Notes: generated by a model from the sequence alone, not told the origin. 64,000 nucleotides of DNA from Lotus japonicus (GCF_012489685.1 NC_080042.1:55673503-55737502), one strand, 5' to 3'. Shown: positions 1 to 14,600, counted from the first letter of the stretch. Program-made: numbers and translations.

Positions 1-113
1 TTCTAGAAAGCATTATATGAAACAGAATGCACAAAGAAAATTTCTTATACTCAATCAGAACTATTCTGTTTTATTACGCTTAATAATCAATTAGTTTTGG
101 TTTCACAATGCAG

Positions 114-3100
114 GTTAGTAAGGTGGATGGTGATGATGTCACTTGTCTAATAAAAAACTCAGCTACACTTACCGGATCATTGTATACTATACATGTCTCT
201 CAGATTCGTATTGATCTTCCTACTCTTACTGAAAAGGATAAGGAGGTAATAGTTTAATTTTTTAATCTGTATTATGTGGAGAATTAAGTTCTGTTTTCTT
301 GTTGACATTGATTACATCAATACTTGAAATTTCTTCAATTCTTGTTCTGCAAATGCAATGGCTATTCTGTTGGTCAGTATGTAAAATGGATCGTTTCTTG
401 GATATTCCAAAAGACTAAATGTTTTGGAATATCAAAGATATGGTAAATTCTTCTATTTGCAGCAATCACAAAAGTATAACGGGTTTGAGTTGCCCCTTTT
501 ATGGTCATGACTCATGAGTGGTAAATACCTTTTGTTATTTATTGTAATTTTGTGAATCTAAATGTTCCTCTTGACATTTTACTAAAAAACTCAGGTAATA
601 AGCACATGGGGTGTTCGAAACAATATCGACTTCCTCTCATTATATACCCGACACGCTGAAGATGTTCGCCATGTAAGGGATATTGCTGAGCTAATTTGTT
701 GTTTTTATCGTATTCCTTTCTTTTTTTCCCTATATTTATGGTTTTTATGCTTCCTAATTTAGATTCCAGCTTCCAAATTCACTTACCTTTTAGAGCATAG
801 ATTGAGTGAATAATTTTCTTTATTAGTTTTCCTCAGCATAAAAATAAATACCTGCATTTTTCATTTTGCAGGCCCGTGAATTTCTCTCTAAGCATGGTGA
901 CCTCAAGCAGACACATATTTTTGCAAAGATTGAAAATGTCGAGGTAAGAAACTTAAGCATCCCCATCCCTTGAACGATAGACTCTTTGCTTCTATACCAG
1001 ACAAATGCAGGGTTCAATATCTTTTGGCGAGTGTGCGTAATTGTAATTGTAAAAGCAATCTTTCTTCTGTAATTCTTATAGGGATTGAAACATTTTGATG
1101 AGATTCTGAGGGAAGCAGACGGTGTCATCCTCTCTCGTGGAAATTTAGGGATAGATCTCCCACCTGAGAAGGTCAGCATTTACTTCTGAACAGGAATATA
1201 TTCTAGATGGTTTACTTACACTGAGATAATAGTTGTTATCACATGTTCCCATTTTGTTTAGTTGTATTTTGGGTGTGTTTGGCTTAACAACTTACCAGAA
1301 TATTGTATATGTATATTGATTTGACAGGTGTTTTTATTCCAAAAAGCTGCTATTTACAAGTGTAACATGGCTGGGAAGCCAGTAGTTGTCACACGTGTCG
1401 TGGATTCTATGACTGATAATCTGAGACCTACTCGTGCTGAAGCAACTGACGTTGCCAATGCCGTTTTGGATGGTAAATTATTTTCCCGATGGAAATTCCT
1501 TTTTGTTTTATTTGATGAATCCTGTTGATTTCTAACACTCAGCATATGATACAGGTGTATCAGTGCATGTTTCTGTTATTCATCAAATGATCAGCATTCC
1601 TTTAGTTCATTGTATTCATCATATTATGCATAAATATGCTTGCACCTTTCATGTCTAAACTTGTTTTCTTCTTTCTTTTGGATCAGGCAGTGATGCAATT
1701 CTCCTTGGGGCAGAGACCCTAAGGGGCTTATACCCTGTAGAAACCATTTCTATAGTGGGAAAAATTTGTGCTGAGGTAGGTTTGTGCTTTACCATGAGAA
1801 CTTTACACTACAAAAAGAAAAAAGAAAAACTGTCTGTCATTCTTGTTAGTTATTTGGGGTAAAGTTCCCTTTTGTTTTCTTGAAAAATATGTTCAATTAT
1901 CTAATTATAAATTTTTTCTTATTGTCAACCCATCTCTTGTCCTCTATTGTTTTTCAATTGATTTCTTCTTAGTCTAGTCCATATTTGATAATTTATGGCT
2001 GTGTCCAGCAGCCAGTTAACAATCTAACCTCCACAAGCTAATCTTCATTATTTTTCGAATTCATTACCTAATTGGCTTTTATCTCACTCACATATTGTCT
2101 TCAAATAAATTTTTCTTCGCTAGTCATGATTGTATAACTTCATACTTGCCTTTTGGTTTTCTAAAATCTATACAAACAAGTTTAAAACAATCTTTTTCTT
2201 CTTTTTCTCCCTTGCTTGTCCCATGTCTTGCTGATGTTAATCCATGAAACTACTTGTTGAGTTTGAAAATAACATTATGATTTTCTCATTATAGTGAATT
2301 GAAGTTGATTTATTATAAAAAGTAAGGATTACTTCCCTTCCCCGGATTCTTCTTCAGCCGCACCTGTCAAACGATAAGTGTAAACTGAAATTATTCTGTT
2401 TCTCTGTGCAGGCAGAGAAAGTTTATAATCACGATTGGTATTTTAAGAAGACTGTCAAACATGTGGGAGAGCCAATGAGCCACTTAGAATCAATTGCTTC
2501 CTCTGCGGTACATTTCTTTGTTGCACTAAATTTTTTTGAGATTTTTTAATTTTTTTTCTTCCAACATTCTATTCACTTGTTCAAAGGATCATGTTCTGAT
2601 TGAAGTATGTATTACAGGTTCGAGCGGCCATTAAGGTTAAGGCCTCTGTTATTATTTGCTTCACTTCATCTGGAAGAGCTGCAAGGTTAAAAAGACTTCT
2701 TGTTTTGGGGGTTATTGATTCAACATTTCACATTCTTTGCTTTTTATTTTCTTTTTTCCACTAATTTAGTTCCATATTATATTTAATTCATCTAAAGTCG
2801 TGTTCTATTATGTTGCAACTTTCCTATTGTGCCTTCATATTATTAATTATCTATTTATTGTGTATTTATGTAGGTTGATTGCTAAGTACAGACCAACCAT
2901 GCCTGTGATATCTGTTGTCATTCCTCAATTAAAAACAAATCAACTCAGATGGACATTCACCGGCGCTTTTGAGGTATATAGTTGTTATTAGCCATACATG
3001 AAATGTTGCAATTGAAACTAAATGTGGCAAATTGATGTTAGGAATAAATCCTGAAGTTGGCCACTCATTTGGGTCAGCTTTATTAAGAGCCGGTTAGGAT

Positions 3101-4449
3101 AAGAAACAAAGAACACTTATCGGCGCTTTTCTACTAAAAAAGACACTAGATAAGCTCCCATAAGTGTTCTTTAGTCCGCATCCGAACAGGCTCCAGGTTC
3201 CTTGAGTGAGCTCAGTCCTGTTGAATTGTTTTTAATAACTAAAAACCAAATTTTTGAATGCCTGGTCCCGGGGATAACATTTTGTTCTATTTGAAATATA
3301 ATAATGAGCAAACAAGTAACACTTTCAAACTTCACTTGGAGAATCAATAATATGTCAAAAAGAAAATTGCTTGTTAGCTTTCATAACATGAGAAGAAACA
3401 TTTCTTTTTCCAATACTTGATATGACAGAGAAAATTATTTTAAGAAAATGCTGCTATCTATTCTATGCTTTCCTTCTTGGCTGCTTCCATTAGCCTCTCA
3501 TGCTTTCTTGTTTCAGCTGAACTGAAAGTTTGTCTTTGCTAACTCTTTCCTTTTATTACCTTATGGCAGGCTAGGCAATCACTGATTGTGAGAGGTCTTT
3601 TCCCTATGCTGGCAGATCCTAGACACCCGGTAAAAATTATTCAATGTTGATTGATAATTTGATATGATGATGTAAATTGTAAAATGCTGAAAGGGAACCA
3701 AAGAAAAGAACGATATAAAAAACTCAAATTCTGATTGTAGAAATCCAATATCTAAAAATATTATGACAGGTAACCAACCTTTGCCTTATAGAAGGCAAGT
3801 AAGTTAGACCTAATTCTACTAGCATAACTCAAGAAATCCAAATCCAATACAGGAAATAAAATGCTGTTTTTTTTGTCAAGAAAATGCTAATCTTATTCTT
3901 ACTAGAACTAAGATATTTCTAGGGCCAAAACGATTACTATCATGTTTGGATTCACATTCAAATCTTCAAGAATCAATCATTCTCTAGTAGCTTTTTCCCG
4001 AATCAATTCTCCTTCTAATGTGAAAATCTATCCAAACATGCACTACATCCTAAATCCTAATTAACATCAAAATTCATAATTGCCAGAAGATATCACATTT
4101 TCTGCCATTTTGCTGTTCCTTTTTCGCGAGGGTTGGGACCCCCTATTAAGCCGGTTTGATCATATTTTATTCTGCATATCTAGGGTTAGGCATGGGAAAA
4201 TGTAAAAGTGGCTGTCATAGTATTGGTAAGGTATGTTTGTCATCTTTTACTTTAGAGTTGTTAAACCTAATGCTTTTGTCATTTGGGTGAGTGCAGGCTG
4301 AGTCAAATACTGGAACAAATGAATCAATTTTGAAGGTTGCTTTAGACCATGGCAAGGCTTTTGGTGTCATAAAGTCACATGACCGTGTTGTTGTCTGCCA
4401 GAAAGTTGGTGACTCATCAGTTGTCAAGATTATTGAGCTTGAAGACTAG
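114..4449 (+). CDS. Cytosolic pyruvate kinase, C-terminal 360 residues (11 exons; 5' part outside window)
   Basis: This enzyme makes pyruvate and ATP from phosphoenolpyruvate and ADP in cytosolic glycolysis. Exons: 114-245, 595-672, 872-943, 1082-1171, 1328-1472, 1687-1775, 2412-2507, 2618-2685, 2874-2973, 3570-3629, 4297-4449. All introns are GT-AG and the phases join into one open frame ending in TAG. Visible motifs are the catalytic-lysine segment FAKIEN, the Mg-site stretch [14 protein letters not shown], the TRVVDSM loop, [14 protein letters not shown], and the C-terminal domain ending [12 protein letters not shown] in place of the usual GDLG is normal for the plant cytosolic class. Plant cytosolic enzymes are about 510-530 aa, so roughly 150-170 N-terminal residues lie upstream of the window. 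No frameshift or stop is seen. It is convergent with the pyruvate dehydrogenase E2 gene. Confidence 0.95.
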
Positions 4450-5576
4450 AACTTTTGTGTCATTTCAAGGATGCATAACTAAACTCATTTTGAAGCTTTT
4501 TCTGTTTCATTTAGTAACAATCACGCTAGAGATACTTATTATAGAGTGGCCTCTCTCATTTTGCTGATTTTAGTCATGTAATCTAGTTCCACTGTTGAGT
4601 GATTTAAAGCGGTTGTGCAGCCTTCACCTTTGTTATATCTTGTATTGCCTCCTCTAAAGGCAATTTTGAACTATGAAAATTGAAACTTTATGTCAATAAT
4701 TTCTAAAATTGTGTTCTATGTTTCTTTTAGGGGTTTGGTATATTGATAATCAGAGGCAGTTTATTTTATCTTTAACTTCTTACCCTGAAAAATATTTTCA
4801 TGGTAAATTGATAATCAGAGGCAGTTTATTTTATCTTTACCTTCTTACCCTGAAATATTTTCCCCCTAATTCTATTTTCATAATCAAGATGTAAAGGATG
4901 CATTGTGCTACCTCTATTTTCCTAATTACATATTTGGCACTCGAACATTGCATACAATTTGCATTCTTCAGTCTGATTTTCAATCTTCTAAAGAACTTAA
5001 TTTGTCTACTGATTGTTTCAATCTTCTAAAGAACTTAACTTGTCTACTGATTGTTGACAGATTGTTTTTTGTCAAGGTAATTAGATTAATGTCGATAGGG
5101 CAGACAAACAACATTTACATCTATCAAAGAAAAGCTTTTGGAAGAAGTTGGGTGAGCAAAAACCAAAAAAATGGTGTGCCAAAAGAACCCCTCGTAACAA
5201 ATCTTTACCATCACTTGAACATGCAACAAATAATCAGTAATTTTATTCATTCGAAGTGGGTATTTATACGGCGGTCTATACAAAGCTGTTCATACAAAAT
5301 CAAACATCCAACTCAGCAAATTGCCTTATGAACAAAATTTCCAACGTGCTTGAATCTCAATTCTTGGAAATCTCCTTGGTGGGTATTTTCTCACGATATT
5401 TGGTAAATAACCCGAGATATTTATTTTACAAAAACTGATTAGGTACAACAATGAAAAAACTGTTTGAGTTGAAGAGATAAAAATGTAAAGGACAAAAATG
5501 GGATGCCATGTCAGGTTAATCCCGGTTGTGGTGAATCCACATCCAATGAAGTAACTGGAAAAAATATTGTATGTCA
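4450..5576. other. Convergent intergenic region with two short tandem duplications
   Basis: This is the 1.1-kb gap between the 3' ends of the pyruvate kinase and E2 genes, so it holds both 3' UTRs and terminators. It contains two direct tandem duplications: a unit of about 55-65 bp starting at 4743 and 4808 (core CAGAGGCAGTTTATTTTATC), and a 38-bp unit starting at 4979 and 5017 (core TTCAATCTTCTAAAGAACTT). A 142-codon open frame here overlaps the duplications, resembles nothing I know, and is not called a gene. Confidence 0.7.
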
Positions 5577-8500
5577 TTATAATAGAAGTCTTCTGATGTC
5601 GCTGAAGTTTGATTTCAAAGCAGAGAGAAACGCACCTGCAAAATAGAGTAAAGCCACATAAGCCACCCTTTAAAGCAATATACCTAGGTGGATTGCTGCA
5701 ATTATGGTTCATAGGTTCCATTCATTGTGTTTCACACCCCAGGTCTCATCAATAATCAAATTATTAATGGGTAAATAACATTTTTTGTGTCTTGGTGACA
5801 TGTTCCATTCCAGTTTGTGTATTAATAACGGAATATAAAACTAATTTACCTGAACTCAACCAAGTAAAATTAGAATGTAGGTTTATTCTTGATTAACTGC
5901 CTGTGTTCATTGTGCTTAATATATGGAAATTGATTTTATTCTACTTTAGCTACTTTAATCTCAATCAGATATGCAACTTCACAAACCAGAAAGCATATAT
6001 GGAACACATATCATACTTCTTCCTAATCTCCATTGGCTAACTCATGTGTCATAATTACACATACCTGCAACTTTGCCATCAAAGACGCGGTGATCAGCAG
6101 ACAGTGTTAAGCTCAACTTATTGGCAACTGATGGCTTCTCAATTCCTAGCAAACAAAAACCAATGTCAAAAACAACTTAAAATTTTAGCATTAAGTGACA
6201 TAGATAACATACATAAATTTATACCATCAGCTCCAATTACTGGTTCCACAACTTTGTTGCCTTTCCCTACAGCAAGAATGCAAGCCTGCAGCAAATAATA
6301 AACAATAAATAAAGAGACAACGCAACAAAAAGAAACAAAACTTCTTGAACACTTTAAAGTGAAGTCCACAAGGAGGTGACAATTTGGGTAACTATTCTCA
6401 GACTACTAAACCAGGCATTCTGAAAACTGTCTCAAGATAGCATGTTTTTATCAAATGTATTCATTCCAGGGTTTTCCCTCTTTAGTCCATAATCAACCAT
6501 AATATGTATTAGCGTCCTTTGTTAACTGTGATGGTTTGACTCTTCAGTCTTCACTGCTAGGTATGAGCTGTGAGCTGTAGAGTTTGTTAAACATTGACTA
6601 CGGTCAAATAAGTCCTTATGAAGGGTAGAGCAATCCTCACCTTTGACCTAGCTTTTTGGGTAGAGCTAGGCCTAGCCCGAACTCTAAGATAGTATCAGAA
6701 TCCTACAAACTACACACACCATATGTCCAATGTAACGCCCCGATTTCTCGAGTGTCACACAGTAAACCAAACATCACCATTTTCGTCGTTCAATTATTAA
6801 TCTTGAATTAATGACAAAGGTTCATTTATTGCGACTCTTGAAACTTTACGAAATAAATAAGAAATGCATTCCTGAATAAAGTAACTCGTAAATAAAAGAA
6901 ACCATAATTCAAGTACACAAATGAATCCTTGAGCTAAAGCCCTATGTCAACAATACATCAAAACCGAAAAACAAAACTGATAAAAGATAGTTCAGCACCA
7001 CGAACACTCGACCCCCAGCATGGCAATATCAGTCACTCGTCGAGCCAACCGCACTGTCTCTGGCACTTCTTCACAGGAGCCCTGACCTCTGGTGCATCTC
7101 CATGCCCCTCCGTCTCGACATCCCTAGGTGCATCAGCTACTGCAACGTACCGTGGAGCAAAGTCCTCCATAGGCTCTAGAGTCCCTTCCAGTTCCTGTTG
7201 AGCCTATGGAGGACTTTGCTCCACGGTACGTTGCAGTAGCTGATGCACCTAGGGATGTCGAGAAGGAGGGGCATGGAGATGCACCAGAGGTCAGGGCTCC
7301 TGTGAAGAAGCGCCAGAGACAGTGCGGTTGGCTCGACGAGTGACTGATATTGCCATGCTGGGGGTCGAGTGTTCGTGGTGCTGAACTATCTTTTATCAGT
7401 TTTGTTTTCCGGTTTTGATGTATTGTTGACATAGGGCTTTAGCTCAAGGACTCATTTATGTACTTGAATTATGGTTTCTTTTATTTACGAGTTACTTTAT
7501 TCAGGAATGCATTTCTTATTTATTCCGCAAATTTATTTCGTAAAGTTTTAAGAGTCGCAATAAATGAACCTTTGTCATTAATTCAAGATTAATAATTGAA
7601 CGACGAAAATTCTTTACGAAAATGGTGATGTTTGGTTTACTGTGTGACACTCGAGAAATCGGGGCGTAACATCCAACCTGGGCATGATAAGGCTAAATAA
7701 GTCTGTGTCAAGGATAGAACAATCCTCACCCCTGAGCTAGCTTTTGGGAGTGGAGTTAGGCCTAACCCGAATTCTAAACATATGTTGTCCTTACCTAACA
7801 AACAAAATAGGGAATCAAGTAAAAGAGTAGGAACAATTTCATGAAGGCTCTACCACCGAAGGGACTATTTAAGAATACTCTAAACCCGAAATCTTCAGTT
7901 CTCTTTCCTTGCTTCTTTCTTCAAAAGAAATCAAATTGGTTCACCATGACAGTGTGCTTCTTCATTGATATAGTAAATGGCAGATTCGTTTTAGTTTTTC
8001 ATCTTTACCAAGTCAATAAAATACAGGGAGTAAGTTCAAGAACTGTAGTAATTAACTTTTGATGATAACATGCAAACAATATGTAAAATTATGACGTAGT
8101 AACTTAATAAGAAAAAGTTCTACTGATTTTAAGGAAAATTATATATCTTTATTAATATAATTATGGGTGGGTAGCTGGACTTTGCTCTTTGATCCTTCAC
8201 ATGGTAGATTCACAATCCACTTCGCAACATTTAGCCCTATTAGTTATATAAACCTTCACATGCTTTCACCGAAAAGCTTAAGCTTTTGAGATAGCCGGTT
8301 ATGACATTGTATTAGAGCCTCTATAACTAAGTGGTTTAGAATTTGATCATCTTAACTTCATCCTTCTATCTTCTCATAAAAGTTAAATTTTCATTACAAG
8401 GTTGGATGGACTTATGCTTCAAGTATAAAAGGCTCTTGTGTGAGCGTAAATATAAAACTAGTCAAGTTAAGCTTTCGGGATAGATGGTTCTTCATATTTG

Positions 8501-8604
8501 CTAAGTAAAACTTAAATACATTGTGAGCTACTTTACTTTTATAGAAGGCTAGTAAATTATATATTGTAAGTGCTGGTCAGCTGGAGAGTGTGAGTGAGAG
8601 AGAA

Positions 8605-8645
<41 letters not shown>

Positions 8646-11600
8646 CTGTGGGGGGTTTATAATAGCACAAAATTTATCCACCGGGAACATTCCTAAGTTT
8701 GAAATGCTGCATTAAGGCATTGTACAAAGCTCAGAATTAGTGCTTTCGGCATAGTTTTACTCTTTAGATAAAAGAGATGAAAAATTCCTAAATTGCATGA
8801 TAACATATGTAGTAAAATCACCTAAATGTCCCCCCTTGGAATTCATGTGGCTTCAACTTGCCTTCACGTGCCTTGGCTGCTAATTCCTTGACCTAAAGAA
8901 CCAATAAACCATTAAAGTTAACACGAAGACAAGAATCTTACTTTCCAATATTTTAATTTTACTTAGTTTGTGAATGTCTAAACACATAAATAGGAGAGAA
9001 ACCTAAAATAAAGCCATTAACCACAAACTACATAAATGACTTATAATTACCTCGGAGGAGATAGCAGATATTGTCTTGTGATCAGCATTTTTTATTATCG
9101 GAGTCATCAAACCCTGTAGCCACAAAAGGTTTCAGTGCTTTCTTTGTAAAATAATACTGACAGTTAAATACCATCAATTACCTTCTCAGTGGCAACTGCA
9201 ATACATATGTCAACAGAGTCGCATAAATTGATCTCACCCTTCTCAGCATCCCAGTATGCTGCCATAATGTATATTGGATTTAAGCATTAGAAACTTCTAT
9301 GGAGAAAATACAGTTTTAATACTAGGAAAACCTAACAAGAATGGATGGAATATAAGAGAGAACTATTTACCGTTTGCTTCTGGTACATTTCTAAGTGCGG
9401 CTGCTACAACTTTGATAATAATGTCATTCACTGAAACTTTCACATCATACTGCTCTGCAATCAAGGAGCAAATAAAAAACATATTGGATTGCCAATACAC
9501 CACGACAAAGAGCATAGCATCTGACACATGCCAAAGAAAAATTATTACTAGTTCATACCTTTAAGATCTTTACGAAGGGAAAGAAGAGGATCCAGTATAA
9601 CATCTGACACGTGGCAATAAAAACTCATATTAATTAGTTACTACACAACAGATTGGTTTGCTATATGCAGGGCATAAGAGAATCAAAACCTGATGATAAA
9701 TATAGGTGTGGTGTATTTTGTTTTGATTCCAACAACCTCTTGGCAATAACCTATAAAACAAACAAAAATATATACAGAAAGTTATCATATATTGACGGTA
9801 TGATTGGAAGGAAGCAGAGATGAGAGTCAGCCTTCATTAATTATCAATTTTCCTAGTGTTCATTAGTTGAGAGAAGGGATATGACATTCAGAGTCAGTTA
9901 AGAACTTCACTAAATTAAGCTCTACATCTCTGAATGTACACTACTAAACACACTAGATAGATGCCATATAACCAATACTGACCCATATTAGGTCTAACAA
10001 CTAAGATTTTCCTTTAAATATTCGAGCATTAAACTCCCAACCAGAGACACCAAACAATGGCTACTCAGAGTCCCTTTTTAATACTATCCATATTCCTTAT
10101 TTGGGAAGAATAATTTTCCTTACCACAACATGCTTTCTAAAAGAATCAATGAGCCTGAATATTTGAGGATCTACCTTGCGAATTTGACTATTAGGTAAAT
10201 CTTCATAAGCATCTGACTGTTTTAAGTCAGATTTTGACTCTTGCGAAGCTGCAGCTTGATGTCTTTGAGATGATGATGCATGTGCTTTTGATGAAGCAGG
10301 TTTTGGAGACAGTTTTCCTGACTTTATTGCAGAAAGAACATCCCCTTTCAGTAGGGTGCCATGAGGACCAGTTGCATTCAATGTCGACGCATCCAATCCA
10401 TATTCTGTAATTAGCAACTTTGCAGCCGGACTGATTCGTGTTGTTTTGTTTTTATGTGCTTTGACATCATTTTTAGTGGCATGTTGGGTGGCCTTCTCCT
10501 GTTGGCTTGCTGAGCTGCTGCCAATAGAATTCTTTATAGCTTCAATGTCACTTGCATCTTCAACCTAGTAGAATCAAAGGCAGCATAAGAATTTTGTAAC
10601 TCCTGTGACTTAGGGATAAGACTTTGGTAAACAAACCAATGAACATATATAACATCATTAAACTTTTTCTTTGTTTGTATTTCGAAAGAAGATACATAAA
10701 TTATTAGGGCCAGAACGACAATTTAAAATCACTTGAACACTTACTGTTATTGCAATAGGCATTCCAACTGCCACTTCTTTTGATCCTTCTGGTGCAAGTA
10801 TCTTAGCCAAGTACCTATCAACCCCACCAAAAAAAACCCGTCATACAGAAATTGGTTAGGTAGAAAGAAAAACTCTATGAGGAAGAAGAAAGGATGTGTA
10901 CAAACAAAAATCATCATCAGTAAAATAACCCAAAAATAATTCCAGCTTTGTGTTAAAAAATTGTGACAATGTAATATCAATAATTAGCAAAATTATAAAA
11001 AGAAAGAGATTGTATTCTACCACAAATTTCTTTAATTTGTGGATCTTTAGTTTTCTGCTCGAAGGAAACTAATTAGTGTTGTGCATGCCAGTAAACATCA
11101 GACATGTAACGATCATGCCTATTATCCATATTAAATGGCCCAAGTCTTCATCATTACGTCCTAATATTATTTAAGTGCAAATATCTTGGCCAAAAAACTG
11201 TCTAACAATACTTCAACATGTTGAGTACACAACCATACCAAACAAACAGAACATTTACAATAAATGTCTTTTAGTATCGGGAAAGACTAATACCCCTCTT
11301 CAAGAGTCTCAAATTCAAGGGTAGCTTTGTCTGTCTCTATCTCACATAATATGTCTCCCACTTCAATCTGTTGAATAATAAGAATTAATGCATAGCAGAC
11401 AAAAAAAAAGTATGACTATTCACATTTTTCACACTTAAAAATATTTATATTACATGAATAAGAGAAACTCACTAAGAACCTTATATCATCACATAACTAA
11501 CCTTGTCTCCTTCTTTCTTCATCCATTTAACAATGTTTCCTTGGTTCTGTGCAAAAAAAAGAAAAACTGAAAACTACTGCCTCCAAGGAAGGAAAGAAAA

Positions 11601-14600
11601 ATCTATGTTGGCAATATGTACAACTAGTAGCACCAAAAATATTCTCACCATTGTTGGGGACAAAGCTGGCATTTCAAGAAGGACGTGAGGTGGAAGTTCC
11701 GATGCATTAATTGTAGTAGAAGTTGATTCCGGTTTCTTCTCATCTGAGACATCTTGATGTGTTGATTTCTTCTCTTCAACCCCGGCCTCACCCCCCGCGG
11801 AAGCAGGAAGATTTTGAATGTCACTTTCATCCTCAACCTTGTTAAGACCCACAAATAGAACATACATTAATGAAATATTTATAATACAGACATCAATTGA
11901 ATCCCAAAAATAATAGATAAAAATAAATAGTTAATGATCACATGAAGGAAACAAATTATAAGATTTATGATTTACTAAAATCACAACACCTAAAACTCTA
12001 CTATATTTTTCTAATGGACTATTAGAAACTCAAAACTAAAACAAACTTCATATGTCCATTTTGCAAGTAAATTTAATAAATGAGCAAAGTTTATGTAATT
12101 AAGCCATTAATGGTGTTGTCTTACAAAATTTTAATTAAATCGATGAAGACAAAGAGTTTAAAGCAAATCGTGTTTCAGGTCATGAGGAAAAGGATAAATT
12201 TAGATATTTTTATCAGTACCTAGAAACCAAAAAGGCTCAATTGGAACATCACGGAAAACAATAATTAAATTCACTTCTATTAAAAGAGAGGAATTAAATC
12301 CAATGGAAAAAAGAATCTTGGAGGAAAAACAAAATAACAAAATTAATCTCATCTTAAAAGCTAATTCTGTTTGCAGAATGCAATAGCGTAGGATCTTGGA
12401 AGTAAACTTTGCAATGTATTCCAGACAACAGTAATGATGCAAGAGTTGGAACTTAATGACAGCTTACTGTTATGGCAATTGGTTGTCCAACAGGCACGTC
12501 CTTTGAACCTTCAGGTGTCAATATCTTAGCCAAATATCTGCAGGAATCATTAAATTACCACAACAACAAAAAATTAACTGCACAATAAAATTTGCATGTT
12601 TAATATGTGATCTATGATTCTATACTCTAGGTCTCCAGGGTCAAAATCAGCCAAGTATATTAAACCCTGATATAGTAGAAGGCCAAATGGGCAAACATTT
12701 CATAAATAAATTAACAATGAGAAGAAAAAGAGTTTATTAGAATTTGAGCTAGCTTAATTCAAGGCCCAAAAGCTAGTTCAAGTAGTGAGCGTTACACCCA
12801 AGCTTTATAAGAATGTCAGGAATCTCAACACACCTCCCTCACGACCAGAATAGACATTTGAAGTGTGACGTTCGTTGAATTGAACATTAGGGAGTGACCC
12901 AATATCAGATCTACGATAGGACAAAAAGCTAGCTCAAGAAGTGAGGATTTGTCAAGCCCTATAAGAATTACTTTGGTAATACTAATAAATCTAGTTTATG
13001 TGGGGTATAACAATTTAAGACAATCAGTTTTGATATTTTTTTTGTTTTAAACAGACTACAATAAACACACAGAAAGTACAAAGGAAACCAAAGTGGAAAA
13101 ACAATGAATGACAATAACAATGGGTGGGTGGGTCTCTCCATATTTATTGTTAAGGATTGACTGTGTATTGCAACAGACAGCAACCAAAATTACGTAAGTG
13201 TTCTAGGTTTCTTGTGGCTTAATATTGTGAAGTTTATAGTTGTCTGACACTGGTCTCATAGCACCAAGTAATTGTTGAAATATTAAAATATATCTTACAA
13301 TGTTTTGATCATATCTTTAAGTAATTTAAGGTAATTTAGATAAAGGGTTTATCTATAAATTTAACATATAACAGAATAATATGGCATCATGTGATCCATA
13401 TAACTGACCCCATCTAGTGATGAAAAGGTTGGTTGTTATTGTTGTTGTTGTTGGGTTAAGACAAACTTGTTTTTCCAGATGGTAAGAAACTCAAGTTTAT
13501 ATCGCTTAAATCGCAGGTCATCCAAAATTAAGGAAGAAAATACTGAAAGGAAGAAAAGAAAATTACCCCTCTTCAAGACTTTCAAATTCAACTGTAGCTT
13601 TGTCAGTTTCAATTTCACATAGTACGTCACCCACTTCTATCTGTAAGATTAATTTAAAGATATCAATCTCCAAAATGAGAGTATCAACCCAAACAGAATT
13701 GTGATCTACAACCATCAAAATACAGGAAATATATATTTACTGACCTTTTCTCCTTCTTTTTTCTTCCATTTTGCAATATTACCTTGGGTCTGAAATCAAG
13801 AGAAGATGTCAATACCCATGGATCCCCAAAAGGAACAAAGGTAAAACCAAAGAGTAAAACTAATTTGTTTCCCAAAGCTTACCATTGTAGGAGATAAAGC
13901 TGGCATCCCAAGGACTGAATGTGAAGAATCTATCACAAGGAGGGAATGATCAGATCATAACCAGATGCATGTGACTTAATATATAAAGATTATCCTCTTT
14001 AATCACCAAAATTAAGTTGAAAAAAAAAATAGTGAAAATAGCAAGCTGTTCATCTTTTTCTATAAAGAAATTTTTTATTGAGATGTAGAGAACATTAATC
14101 GAAGAGAATGGAGGATAAGGAATCCTCCTAAACAAATGAAAAAACATAAAACAACCTAGAAAATAGAGTGATGGGATCAAGAGTTAAATGGACCTGAGAA
14201 TGATCCATAAGCGTACAACTCAAATAAACCATTTGGAATCGTATTCTAGGAGAAAAAACATGCAGGAAAGAAATAAATGTCATGATGACAGTTCTCACTA
14301 GTTCCCTCTAAAGGGCCTTTTGAGGTCCCTACTCCCTAGCCCTATAAAATCATAAAAATAGCTTTAAAAGACCAATTAAGCACCAAGCTCATAAGCAGAA
14401 ATGAAGAGACTTCATGAGAGAGAGAGAAGAGGCAAGTACCCCAACAAGGAGAAAAATAATCCTTCAAAACGATAAAGCTATATAAAAGGGTTAGGGAAAG
14501 ATTAAAAATTCAGAAAGGCTGTGCAACATTATTGCATATCTATGATCTTAACCCAAAAAATTCTTGATAGAATATGCTTTAACAGTTTAATTCCCAAACC

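Noticed and set aside
1082..1171. GNLG instead of GDLG in pyruvate kinase, suggesting loss of a metal-binding Asp
   Set aside because: Plant cytosolic pyruvate kinases of this class carry GNLG; not a defect.
4903..5331. A 142-codon open frame between the pyruvate kinase and E2 genes
   Set aside because: No familiar domain; it overlaps a short tandem duplication and lies in the 3' regions of two genes.
6944..7432. Two open frames on opposite strands with the same N-terminal protein sequence
   Set aside because: They are the same sequence read from the two arms of the palindrome; not genes.
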